Shown: piece after piece, positions 1-6,647 of the stretch
Layout of the letters: the number at the start of each line of letters is the position of its first letter
Numbering within the stretch: position 1 is the stretch's first letter
Source: Candidatus Geoarchaeota archaeon
GTDB lineage: Archaea > Thermoproteota > Thermoprotei > Gearchaeales > WAQG01
Assembly: GCA_015520395.1 (NCBI GenBank)
Contig: WAQG01000173.1
Coordinates: 1 to 8,660, forward strand
DNA: 8,660 bases
Reading direction: 5' to 3'
Notes under the pieces: generated by a model
Seen by the model: the letters and a program-made list of their open reading frames with translations, nothing else
Told to the model about the DNA's origin: nothing
Database searches by the model: none
Made by a program: the position numbers and the translations under genes

Positions 1-1055
1 CTTACTATATAAATGAGGTAAGCCTAATAGAGACATCGTCATTAAGAAGCGTTGATGACATATTTGTATATATTTTAGGGCCTCGTTGGCTGAGGGAGTA
101 CGCATTAAAGGCTGGTTTTAAGGATATCTTCATATTGGATGCGCTTTTGGAGGTTCCTGAGAGGGTTGGACTAATAGTTCTGGGCAGGGTGCTTAGTGAG
201 TCTGAGCTTGCAACCTTGAAGGTCTGTATGCTGGAGGGGTTTGTCATCCTTGTTATTAACGGTGATGTTAACAGGCAGGTGTTAAGGTTGGTCAGCGGGC
301 TCGCCGCCTTCTCGGTGAGGTATAATGGCACTGAGGTGTATGCGTATAGGCTGCTTTCAGACATACCCTACATCCATGGGAGGCACTCGATTTACATTAA
401 GGGCTACGGTGGAAGCCTCTCGCCCGACGTCCTAAGGGATTCGGCCAACCTGTTGACGGTCGCTGGAAGCTGGGAGGTCGTGGGCTATGTCTCCTGGAGT
501 TCGGGAAACCTCTGGTATCCATACGGAAGGCTGAATATCAAGCATGCCGTCTACCAGTACCTTAACGATCTATGGCCTAACATGGATCTATGGATTGTTA
601 GAGCGACCACTGAGATGGTTTCGGGGCACAGGTTATGGTGGACTAACTACTGGAACGATCACCTCTACAACACCTATAGCCTGACGTACTATACATCAAT
701 ATACAATTTGAGGGACTATGACCCCACATCACTACACTTACCCCCAATACTCAGCGTCAAGCTCTCCGGATCCCCAGCAACAACGCTCTCCTGGACATAC
801 CCCGGCAGCCATATACTGCAAGTTTCAAGTGAAAGTAACCTGGGCGCCGAGATTGCAGGCTGGCATCACGACTTCACCAGCGCCTGGTCATACTGGGCTA
901 CCGACCAGACTGTGGAGATAGAGCCGGGTTTTGAGTTTACTGTTGAGCCCCCCATAACGGGGACGCAGCGCTGGGTCATCACCGCAGGCTGGGTTAAGAT
1001 AAATCCTCCACATGGTGCTCCGTGCTGCTGGACGAGTAGAACGTTACGTCCATGA
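1..1055 (+). CDS. Hypothetical Trp/Tyr-rich, probably extracytoplasmic protein, 5'-partial
   Basis: I do not recognise this protein. Its frame is open from nt 3 to the TGA at 1053-1055 (about 350 codons), so the real start lies left of the window. The TTG at 135 gives 306 codons but is probably internal, because the 44 codons before it read as normal protein, with segments such as YILGPRWLREY. Counting from nt 3, residues about 20-100 alternate hydrophobic strands with helices (GLIVLGRV, FVILVINGDV), as in an alpha/beta fold. Residues about 130-250 are rich in Trp, Tyr, Asn and Ser with few charges, typical of secreted or surface proteins. The C-terminal part (about 250-350) looks beta-rich and ends in WVKINPPHGAP, resembling the start of a motif of archaeal surface proteins (roughly SPYGxPxGxGWYxEG). 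After the Pro codon at 1020-1022 the likeness stops, suggesting a truncated or frameshifted end. The 5' third looks more AT-rich than the ATPase genes. That it is a coding gene is fairly sure; its role is unknown. Confidence 0.7.
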   Translation, partial: YYINEVSLIETSSLRSVDDIFVYILGPRWLREYALKAGFKDIFILDALLEVPERVGLIVLGRVLSESELATLKVCMLEGFVILVINGDVNRQVLRLVSGLAAFSVRYNGTEVYAYRLLSDIPYIHGRHSIYIKGYGGSLSPDVLRDSANLLTVAGSWEVVGYVSWSSGNLWYPYGRLNIKHAVYQYLNDLWPNMDLWIVRATTEMVSGHRLWWTNYWNDHLYNTYSLTYYTSIYNLRDYDPTSLHLPPILSVKLSGSPATTLSWTYPGSHILQVSSESNLGAEIAGWHHDFTSAWSYWATDQTVEIEPGFEFTVEPPITGTQRWVITAGWVKINPPHGAPCCWTSRTLRP

Positions 1056-1068
1056 CTAACGTTCTACT
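1035..1068. repeat. Perfect 12-bp inverted repeat (hairpin) spanning a stop codon
   Basis: The left arm AGTAGAACGTTA (1035-1046) is the exact reverse complement of the right arm TAACGTTCTACT (1057-1068), with a 10-nt spacer. Inside the spacer GTC (1048-1050) can pair with GAC (1054-1056), leaving one bulged C and a CAT loop, so the RNA could form a stem of about 15 pairs. The TGA of the upstream gene (1053-1055) lies in the inner stem. No long T-run follows directly, so it is not a classical T-tract terminator. It could be an RNA 3'-end or processing signal, a protein-binding site, or a scar of a rearrangement. The pairing is seen directly; the function is not known. Confidence 0.75.
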
Positions 1069-1161
1069 ATTGATTTCTGCCTCAACCATATAGCATCTAT
1101 CTAAGGCGTCTAGGGAGCTCGTAGCGTTTGTGGGCGCTGGTTCTTCAGGGTCTGGGTGGCG

Positions 1162-1170
1162 TATTTTTAT
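1162..1170 (+). promoter_or_regulatory. TATA-like box for the UPF0282 gene
   Basis: TATTTTTAT is the clearest AT-rich element in the spacer. Its centre is about 30 nt before the GTG start at 1196, close to the usual archaeal TATA-to-start-site distance, so transcription would begin at or very near the start codon (a leaderless mRNA). No good Shine-Dalgarno sequence is seen just before 1196, which agrees with this. The rest of the spacer from 1069 to 1161 shows no gene that I can support. Confidence 0.5.
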
Positions 1171-1195
1171 GTTTCTTTAACTTCTATTTTCTCGG

Positions 1196-2083
1196 GTGCC
1201 TGGGTTGCGGTTGGAGTTTGTGAGCTTCGATTCGATGGGGGCCAGGAGCATGGCCACCTACGTTGAGACGGGGGACGTATCGATATTTATTGATCCGGGG
1301 GTTGCGCTTGCCCCTAAGAGGTACGGGCTGCCGCCCCACGAGGTTGAGATTATGAAGATGGCTGAGGACTGGGAGAGGATCGTGGAGCTTGCTGGGAGGT
1401 CGGAGGTCCTCGTGGTCACCCACTACCACTATGACCATCACAACCCCAACGAGAACCTGGAGATATACAATGGGAAGTTCCTCATAGTTAAGCACCCCAC
1501 TGAGAACATTAATTGGAGTCAGAGGAGGAGAGCGGCATACTTCCTGAACAACATTTCAGGTAGGGTTTCGAGGCTCGAGCATGCCGACGGGGCAACCTTC
1601 ACCTTCGGGAACACGGTGCTCAGGTTCTCACAGCCGGTTCCCCATGGGACGAACACTAGGCTCGGCTATGTGGTGGAGGTTCTGGTGGACGACGGCTCCA
1701 CGAAGTTCCTTCATACGAGCGACGTTGAGGGCCCCTCCCTCGATGAGCAGGTCGACTTCATCCTTAACTCCAGGCCCAACATACTGTTGATCGACGGGCC
1801 AATGACCTACATGCTGGGGTACAGATACTCAAGGAAAAGCCTTGAGGAGAGCTTGAAGAACCTGTTGAGGGTTCTGGAGGAGGTTGACGAGCTGAAGGCC
1901 CTCATAATGGATCATCACCTCCTTAGAGATCTCCAGTGGGAGGAGAGGATGGCCCCCGTTATCGAAAAGGCCAAGGAGAGGGGCGTCTGGGTTGGGTGTG
2001 TGGCGGACTACGTTGGGGTGGAGAGGAACATGCTTGAGGCTAGGAGGAAGGAGCTCTACGAGTCCCAGGGCGGTGGAGGGTAG
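1196..2083 (+). CDS. UPF0282 family metallo-beta-lactamase-fold protein
   Basis: A predicted metal-dependent hydrolase of the MBL superfamily, 295 aa. The family is conserved in archaea, but I know of no established substrate. Family hallmarks visible here are SMGARSMATYVET (13-25), FIDPGVALAPKRYGLPPH (31-48), the metal-binding motif THYHYDHH (75-82, with H76, H78, D80 and H81), IVKHP with NINWSQRRRA (97-113), VPHG (148-151), HTSDVEGP (173-180, where D176 is the likely bridging Asp) and MDHHLLRD (238-245). All expected ligands are present, so it should be active. There is no signal peptide or membrane segment, so it is cytoplasmic. The GTG start at 1196 puts the conserved N-terminal strand at the usual place and matches a TATA-like box for a leaderless message; TTG at 1205 is possible but less likely. 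It precedes the ATPase operon by a 36-nt gap with its own promoter signal, so a functional link is unproven. Confidence 0.93.
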   Translation: MPGLRLEFVSFDSMGARSMATYVETGDVSIFIDPGVALAPKRYGLPPHEVEIMKMAEDWERIVELAGRSEVLVVTHYHYDHHNPNENLEIYNGKFLIVKHPTENINWSQRRRAAYFLNNISGRVSRLEHADGATFTFGNTVLRFSQPVPHGTNTRLGYVVEVLVDDGSTKFLHTSDVEGPSLDEQVDFILNSRPNILLIDGPMTYMLGYRYSRKSLEESLKNLLRVLEEVDELKALIMDHHLLRDLQWEERMAPVIEKAKERGVWVGCVADYVGVERNMLEARRKELYESQGGGG

Positions 2084-2088
2084 ATAGT

Positions 2089-2096
2089 TTTAAAAT
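2089..2096 (+). promoter_or_regulatory. TATA-like box of the A-ATPase operon
   Basis: TTTAAAAT, in the AT-rich stretch 2088-2100, is centred about 27 nt before the ATG at 2120. This is the classic archaeal spacing for transcription starting at the first base of the gene. It would drive the whole F-H-E-A-B-D-C operon. A GAGGT (2108-2112) upstream of the start would be left out of a leaderless mRNA but would be used on transcripts reading through from the UPF0282 gene. The T-run at 2103-2107 could also help end upstream transcripts. Position-based inference. Confidence 0.6.
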
Positions 2097-2119
2097 ATTA
2101 TGTTTTTGAGGTTGATGTG

Positions 2120-2443
2120 ATGTCGATCGTGGTGGTTGGCGACAGGTACCTGGTGACCGCCTTCAGGCTGGCTGGGGTTAGGGGAATAGTTGCTGAGAGC
2201 TTTGAGGAGGTTAAGGAGAGCGTCTCCCGGCTGGTCGAGGAGGGTGAGGTGAAGGTTATAATACTCTCTGAGGCAAACGCGGTTAAGTTGAGGAAGCTCC
2301 GGTCGGAGCTGGTCAGGAGCAAGCAGGTCTACCCCATCTTCGCGGTGATCCCAGGGTTTGAGGGGAGCATGAATGAACGTTTAAATGAGATATACACCTT
2401 GATTAGTCAGGCCGTCGGGGTTAGGTTGAAGCTGGAGGGTTGA
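2120..2443 (+). CDS. atpF: A-type ATP synthase subunit F (central rotor)
   Basis: Small soluble rotor subunit of the A1 head, 107 aa, the usual size for archaeal F / bacterial NtpG. It binds subunit D and forms part of the central axle. The N-terminus IVVVGDRYLVTAFRLAGVRG (3-22) has the family pattern: a beta strand, GD, then TAFRLAG. The rest alternates strands and helices as in a Rossmann-like fold, for example EVKVIILSE and VYPIFAVIPG, and ends in the helix expected to contact D. I chose ATG 2120 over the adjacent in-frame GTG 2117 because it fits both the TATA distance and a GAGGT ribosome site (2108-2112) at 7-nt spacing. It is the first gene of the operon, with H starting 3 nt after its stop. 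Being first is unlike the common euryarchaeal order, where F sits between C and A. Confidence 0.92.
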   Translation: MSIVVVGDRYLVTAFRLAGVRGIVAESFEEVKESVSRLVEEGEVKVIILSEANAVKLRKLRSELVRSKQVYPIFAVIPGFEGSMNERLNEIYTLISQAVGVRLKLEG

Positions 2444-2446
2444 GCC

Positions 2447-2758
2447 TTGGTTGAGGACATAAAGAGGCTGGTTGAAAAGGAGAAGGAGGCAGAAAGGCTT
2501 GTTGAGGATGCCAAGAAGAAGGCGGAACAGATTCTCAGGGATGCTGAGCGGCAGGCCCGCCTAATAGTGGAGGCCGCTGAGCGAACCAGCTTCGACGACG
2601 TTCTGAAGCAGGGCGAGGAGAGAATCGAGAGGAAGAAGGCTGAGCTCCTGAGGGAGTACGGCTTGAAGGCGGATAGGCTTAGGGAAGAGGGGGAGAAGAG
2701 GCTTAGGGACGCGGTTGGGCACATTTTTAAGGCTGTTCTAGGCCTGGAGGTGGGCTAG
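2447..2758 (+). CDS. atpH: A-type ATP synthase subunit H (peripheral stalk)
   Basis: Highly charged all-helical protein of 103 aa, the expected size for archaeal subunit H. H pairs with E to form the peripheral stalks that stop the A3B3 head from turning with the rotor. Residues 14-46 form three consecutive 11-residue repeats with Ala at repeat position 2, two aliphatic residues at positions 5-6 and Ala at position 9 (starting EAERLV, KAEQIL and QARLIV), the pattern of a right-handed coiled coil. A second charged helix covers about 55-90, and the short hydrophobic tail (HIFKAVLGL) likely packs on the globular end of E near the head. The start is TTG at 2447, with GGAGGG (2434-2439) at 7-nt spacing. 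It lies 3 nt after F and 1 nt before E. Sequence alone distinguishes H weakly from other coiled coils; the operon position makes the call firm. Confidence 0.85.
   Translation: MVEDIKRLVEKEKEAERLVEDAKKKAEQILRDAERQARLIVEAAERTSFDDVLKQGEERIERKKAELLREYGLKADRLREEGEKRLRDAVGHIFKAVLGLEVG
2746..2752 (+). promoter_or_regulatory. Ribosome binding site of atpE
   Basis: GGAGGTG ends 7 nt before the ATG at 2760 and lies in the last codons of atpH. The same seven bases at the same spacing precede atpB (5209-5215). Strong internal sites like this suggest independent ribosome loading for subunits needed in several copies. Confidence 0.7.
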
Positions 2759-2759
2759 G

Positions 2760-3389
2760 ATGAGTGTCGAGGCGCTCGTAGAGGAGATAATGAGGCTGGC
2801 GAGGGAGGAGGCTGAGAGGATACTTGCCGAGGCCGAAAAGAAGGCTGAGCAAATAATCTCGGAGGCCCGTAGGAAGGCTGAGCAGATACCCGCGAAGAAG
2901 CTGGCTGAGATAGAGAAGAGGCTGGCTGAGAGGGAGAGGGTCGCGCTTGCCGAGGCGAGGATCGAGGGTAGGAGGCTGCTTCTGAAGGTTAAGTCTGAGC
3001 TGACCGAGAAGGCCTTCGCCCTTGCGGAGGAGAAGTTGAGGAAGTTTGTCGAGTCGGGCGGCCCTGAATACGAGGAGATCCTCTTTAAACTGGCTGTTGA
3101 GGCCCTGATGGGGCTTGGGGGCTCCGAGTACGTGATAGCTGTTAATGAGCGGGATCGCGCGCTTATCGAGAAGCTGTTGCCTAGGATCCAGAGGGTTGTG
3201 GAGAAGATGAAGGGCTCCAGGGTTTCCATAAGGGTTTCTGAGGAGCCAGCCAAGGTGATGGGAGGAGTTATCGCCTATACAGGTGACATGAGGCAGTACT
3301 ATAACAATAGTGTTGATGCCAGGCTTCTAAAGTTTAAGAGTGAGGGTAGGGGTAGAATCTTAGACATACTGTTTGGTGGTGTGAGATGA
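2760..3389 (+). CDS. atpE: A-type ATP synthase subunit E (peripheral stalk)
   Basis: Peripheral stalk partner of H, 209 aa, typical of the family. Residues about 6-49 are a helical coil of 11-residue repeats (LVEEIMRLARE, EAERILAEAEK, KAEQIISEARR), followed by charged helix to about 95. Pro44 sits inside the coil and may mark a bend. The C-terminal half (about 100-209) is the globular domain that contacts the head. It includes the conserved MGGVIAYTGD segment (167-176) followed by NNSVDARLLKFK, equivalent to the family's GGV...NNTFxARL signature. The N-terminal coil is clearly similar to that of H (see findings). The ATG start is supported by GGAGGTG at 2746-2752. Its TGA overlaps the ATG of atpA in ATGA (3386-3389), so translation of the two is probably coupled. 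Confidence 0.92.
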   Translation: MSVEALVEEIMRLAREEAERILAEAEKKAEQIISEARRKAEQIPAKKLAEIEKRLAERERVALAEARIEGRRLLLKVKSELTEKAFALAEEKLRKFVESGGPEYEEILFKLAVEALMGLGGSEYVIAVNERDRALIEKLLPRIQRVVEKMKGSRVSIRVSEEPAKVMGGVIAYTGDMRQYYNNSVDARLLKFKSEGRGRILDILFGGVR

Positions 3390-5218
3390 GCCTGGAAGAG
3401 AGGGTTGGGCAGATAGAGAGGATAAGCGGGACGGTAGTCGATGCGGTTGGCGTGAAGGACATCGAGATAGGAGAGGTCGTCGAGGTTGGCGACGAGAGGC
3501 TTATCGGCGAGGTCATCAGGGTTTCGAAGGACAGGTTTACTATACAGGTCTATGAGCCGACAAGCGGCCTCCGCCCTGGGGACAAGGTGTACGCGACTGG
3601 AAGGAAGCTTGTGGCAGAGCTTGGCCCCGGGCTCCTCTACAACGTCTTTGACGGGGTTGGGAGACCCCTCCACGAGCTACTCAAGCAGGGCCCGTTCATA
3701 ACCAGGGGGATAAAGGCCTATACCCTGGATAGGAAGAGGAAGTGGTACTTCAAGCCCACAGTCAAGAGGGGGGCTGAGGTCGCGGCTGGAGACATAATAG
3801 GTACAGTCCAGGAGACCTATATGATAGAACACAGGATCATGATACCGCCCGGGCTGGAGGGCAAGCTGATCAGCGTTGAGGAGGGGGAGTTCACCGTGGA
3901 GGAGCCGGTGGCGCTCCTGAGGACTAAGGATGGCAGGGAGATACCGGTCAAGATGTACCAGGAGTGGCCGGTCAGGGTCCCGAGGCCCTTCCAGCCGGAG
4001 GGCAGACTCCCCCTGACGGAGCCCCTCATAACGGGGCAGAGGGTCATCGACACCTTCTTCCCGGTCGCCAAGGGTGGGGCTGCGGCGATCCCAGGCGGCT
4101 TCGGAACTGGCAAGACGGTCATGCTGCACCAGCTGGCTAAGTGGAGCGACGCCGACGTGATAGTGTATATTGGGTGTGGGGAGAGGGGGAACGAGATGAG
4201 CGAGGTGCTTACAGAATTCCCCGAGCTTAAGGATCCGAGGACTGGCAGGCCACTCATGGAGAGAACCATACTCATAGCCAACACGAGCAACATGCCCGTC
4301 GCGGCGAGGGAGGCCAGCATATACATCGGCGTAACCATGGCGGAGTATTACAGGGACATGGGCTACAACGTGGCCCTGATGGCCGACTCAACTTCCAGGT
4401 GGGCTGAGGCGCTGAGGGAGATCTCAGGCAGGCTCGAGGAGATGCCCGTCGAGAGGGGCTACCCAGCCTACCTCCCCGACAAGATAGCCGAGTTCTATGA
4501 GAGGGCGGGCAAGGTGAAGGTCCTCGGCAGACCCGAGAGGATTGGATCAGTAACGATAATAGGCGCCGTCTCACCGCCCGGCGGGGACTTCAACGAGCCC
4601 GTGACGATCCACACCCTAAGGTTCACGGGGGTCTTCTGGGCCCTAGACCCCGAGCTAGCCTACAGCAGGCACTTCCCGGCTATAAACTGGCTTAAGAGCT
4701 ATAGCCTCTACGTCACGAGCCTGCTGAGCAGCTGGGCCACCAGCTTCAGTTACCACGCCGAGGAGTTGGCGGAGTGGTGGAGGAAGGTGGCGCCCAGCTT
4801 CCCCGAGTACAGGAGCAAGGCCTTAGAGCTGCTTAGCGTGGCCGCGGAGATAGAGTCGATTGCAAGGATCATTGGTGAGAGCGCTCTGCCGGATGACCAG
4901 AGGCTTATACTTCTCACCGCCGAGCTCCTCAAGGAAGGGTTCCTGAGGCAGAACGCCTTCAGCGAGGTTGACTCCTTCTCCGAGCCGGAGAAGCAGGTTC
5001 TAATCTTGAAGATGATACTAGATTTCCACAGCATTGCCGAGAAGCTTATAAGGGCTGGCGTGCCTATCGAGAGGATAAGGTCGCTGCCTCACATATCCCT
5101 TATGATGCGTGTGAAGGAGGATCCCGAAAAGGTTAAGGCAATCCTCAGGCTAACAGAGGAGTCGAGGAAAGCTCTTCTCGAGATTGCTGAGGAGTATGGC
5201 GTTAAGTTGGAGGTGTAG
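3386..5218 (+). CDS. atpA: A-type ATP synthase catalytic subunit A
   Basis: Catalytic subunit of the A3B3 head, which makes or hydrolyses ATP at the A/B interface; 610 aa, normal full length with no intein. Domains: N-terminal beta barrel (about 8-75), the family's extra non-homologous bulge region (about 115-190), nucleotide-binding core (about 200-440) and C-terminal helical bundle. The P-loop is PGGFGTGKT (236-244, Lys243 and Thr244 binding phosphate and Mg). The catalytic Glu266 lies in GCGERGNE (263-270). The Walker B strand is VALMADSTSRW (329-339, Asp334). Other strongly conserved blocks are NTSNMPVAAREASIY (299-313), EISGRLEEMP (345-354) and GAVSPPGGDF (393-402). The P-loop has Gly where Pro or Ala is more common in my memory of the family (GPFGSGKT, GAFGCGKT). 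The ATG overlaps the stop of atpE, and atpB follows after 4 nt. Confidence 0.98.
   Translation: MSLEERVGQIERISGTVVDAVGVKDIEIGEVVEVGDERLIGEVIRVSKDRFTIQVYEPTSGLRPGDKVYATGRKLVAELGPGLLYNVFDGVGRPLHELLKQGPFITRGIKAYTLDRKRKWYFKPTVKRGAEVAAGDIIGTVQETYMIEHRIMIPPGLEGKLISVEEGEFTVEEPVALLRTKDGREIPVKMYQEWPVRVPRPFQPEGRLPLTEPLITGQRVIDTFFPVAKGGAAAIPGGFGTGKTVMLHQLAKWSDADVIVYIGCGERGNEMSEVLTEFPELKDPRTGRPLMERTILIANTSNMPVAAREASIYIGVTMAEYYRDMGYNVALMADSTSRWAEALREISGRLEEMPVERGYPAYLPDKIAEFYERAGKVKVLGRPERIGSVTIIGAVSPPGGDFNEPVTIHTLRFTGVFWALDPELAYSRHFPAINWLKSYSLYVTSLLSSWATSFSYHAEELAEWWRKVAPSFPEYRSKALELLSVAAEIESIARIIGESALPDDQRLILLTAELLKEGFLRQNAFSEVDSFSEPEKQVLILKMILDFHSIAEKLIRAGVPIERIRSLPHISLMMRVKEDPEKVKAILRLTEESRKALLEIAEEYGVKLEV
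5209..5215 (+). promoter_or_regulatory. Ribosome binding site that sets the atpB start
   Basis: GGAGGTG, in the last codons of atpA, ends 7 nt before the ATG at 5223. It decides the atpB start: the longer in-frame opening from TTG 5184 would add 13 residues overlapping atpA that do not match the family. Confidence 0.75.
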
Positions 5219-5222
5219 GGCT

Positions 5223-6635
5223 ATGGTCTTGAGGCTGGAGGATATCCCGGGCCTGATATACAGGGGCGCGAAAGAGATAAGGAGATCTCTGCTCTTCGTC
5301 GAGGGTGTCTCTGGGGTCGGCTATGACGAGATGGTGGTTGTCAGGGCGCCCGATGGGATCGACAGGGTTGGCAGGGTTATCGAGGTTGGCAGGGGCTTCG
5401 CGGTCATCCAGGTCTTTGGAGGGGAGATGGGTCTTCAGACCGACATAGCCGTGAAGTTCACAGGAAGCACATTTAAGATACCGGTCTCGGACGAGGTTCT
5501 CGGAAGGATGTTTAACGGGAGGTTCGAGCCGATCGACGGCATGCCCCCGGTCGTCTCTGATGACCTTAGGGATGTGAATGGCTCGCCGATAAACCCTGCC
5601 GCCAGGGTCTATCCAAACAACTTCATACAGACGGGGATCTCGGCTATAGACGGCATGTTGTCCCTGGTTAGGGGGCAGAAGCTACCAATATTCTCCGAGA
5701 GCGGGCTGCCTCACAACAGGATAATCGCCCAGATAGCCAGGCAGGCCACCGTGCTGGGCGAGGCGGAGGAGTTCGCCATAGTCTTCGCGGCCATGGGCCT
5801 CAAGAACGATGAGGCAAGGTTCTTTATAGAGCAGTTCAGGGAGTCGGGGGCCATAGAGAGGTCGGTCATCATCCTAAATCTGGCCGACGACCCGGCCATC
5901 GAGAGGCTCCTGACCCCGAGGATCGCCCTGACGGTGGCGGAGTACATGGCCTTCGACCTCGAGATGCACGTCCTGGCGATCCTTAGCGACATGACCAACT
6001 ACTGTGAGGCCCTCAGGGAAATCAGCGCCGCTAGGGAGGAGGTGCCCGGCAGGGGTGGGTATCCAGGCTACATGTACAGCGACCTGGCAACGATATACGA
6101 GAGGGCTGGCATCATAGCTGGGAGGAAGGGGTCGCTTACCCAGATGCCCGTCCTCACGATGCCTGGCGGCGACCTCAGGCACCCAATACCCGACCTGACG
6201 GGCTACATAACCGAGGGTCAGATAATCCTCAGCAGGGAGCTCTACTCCAGGGGAATATACCCGCCGATAAACGTCCTCCCATCCCTAAGCAGGCTGATGA
6301 GGAGCGGCATAGGGCCCGGCAAGACAAGGGACGACCACAAGGATGTTGCGGACCAGCTCTACGACGCGTATTCAAGGGGCGTCAGGGCCAGGGATCTGGC
6401 CAGGATAGTCGGCGAGATGGGGCTGAGTGAGAGGGAGAGGAGGTACCTGAAGTTCGCCGACGCATTCGAGAAGAGGTTCGTGAACCAGGGCGAGTACGAG
6501 AACAGGAGCATAGACGAGACCCTGGATCTAGCCTGGGAGCTCCTGGCCATGCTCCCCGAAGAGGAGCTCGTCAGGATAAGGGAGAAGTACATAAAGAAGT
6601 ACCATCCAAAGTATAGGGCGGCCGCGGCCAGTTAA
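5223..6635 (+). CDS. atpB: A-type ATP synthase regulatory subunit B
   Basis: Non-catalytic, nucleotide-site-degenerate subunit of the A3B3 head, 470 aa, the usual length. It begins MVLRLEDIPGLIYRGAKEI, close to the family N-terminus. The position of the P-loop carries FSESGLPHN (157-165) in place of GxxxxGKT, as is normal for B. SLSRLM (354-359) contains Arg357, the likely arginine finger reaching the catalytic site of A. Other conserved blocks are PNNFIQTGISAIDGM (131-145), DMTNYCEALREISAAREEVP (256-275), GRGGYPGYMYSDLATIYERA (276-295) and TMPGGDLRHPIPDLTGYITE (312-331). The C-terminal part is helical, with a short Ala-rich tail. ATG 5223 is preferred because of GGAGGTG at 5209-5215 and family alignment. 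It sits 4 nt after atpA and 12 nt before atpD. Confidence 0.98.
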   Translation: MVLRLEDIPGLIYRGAKEIRRSLLFVEGVSGVGYDEMVVVRAPDGIDRVGRVIEVGRGFAVIQVFGGEMGLQTDIAVKFTGSTFKIPVSDEVLGRMFNGRFEPIDGMPPVVSDDLRDVNGSPINPAARVYPNNFIQTGISAIDGMLSLVRGQKLPIFSESGLPHNRIIAQIARQATVLGEAEEFAIVFAAMGLKNDEARFFIEQFRESGAIERSVIILNLADDPAIERLLTPRIALTVAEYMAFDLEMHVLAILSDMTNYCEALREISAAREEVPGRGGYPGYMYSDLATIYERAGIIAGRKGSLTQMPVLTMPGGDLRHPIPDLTGYITEGQIILSRELYSRGIYPPINVLPSLSRLMRSGIGPGKTRDDHKDVADQLYDAYSRGVRARDLARIVGEMGLSERERRYLKFADAFEKRFVNQGEYENRSIDETLDLAWELLAMLPEEELVRIREKYIKKYHPKYRAAAAS

Positions 6636-6647
6636 GGGTGATAGAGC

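Noticed and set aside
1069..1165. Possible RNA gene or small ORF in the spacer (one frame reads VAFVGAGSSGSG)
   Set aside because: No tRNA-like arms could be paired, the small frame has a stop upstream and no ribosome site, and the glycine run is not a proper P-loop.
1184..1495. Minus-strand open frame over the start of the UPF0282 gene
   Set aside because: It overlaps the conserved metal-binding region on the other strand and has no recognisable motif.
2117..2119. GTG 2117 as the atpF start
   Set aside because: It would give Met-Met; the ATG three bases later fits both the TATA distance and the usual N-terminus, though the difference is only one residue.
2738..3253. Long minus-strand open frame opposite atpE (171 codons, Ser/Ala-rich)
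   Set aside because: It mirrors the GAG/AAG/GCT-rich coiled coil of E; low-complexity serine content and the lack of an intelligible domain mark it as a shadow.
3817..4338. Minus-strand open frame opposite the atpA core (173 codons)
   Set aside because: It lies entirely within a strongly conserved catalytic gene and shows no recognisable motif.
5184..5222. Longer atpB starting at TTG 5184
   Set aside because: The 13 extra residues (with RSMALSWRCRA) overlap atpA, do not look like the family N-terminus, and lie before a strong GGAGGTG site that fits ATG 5223.
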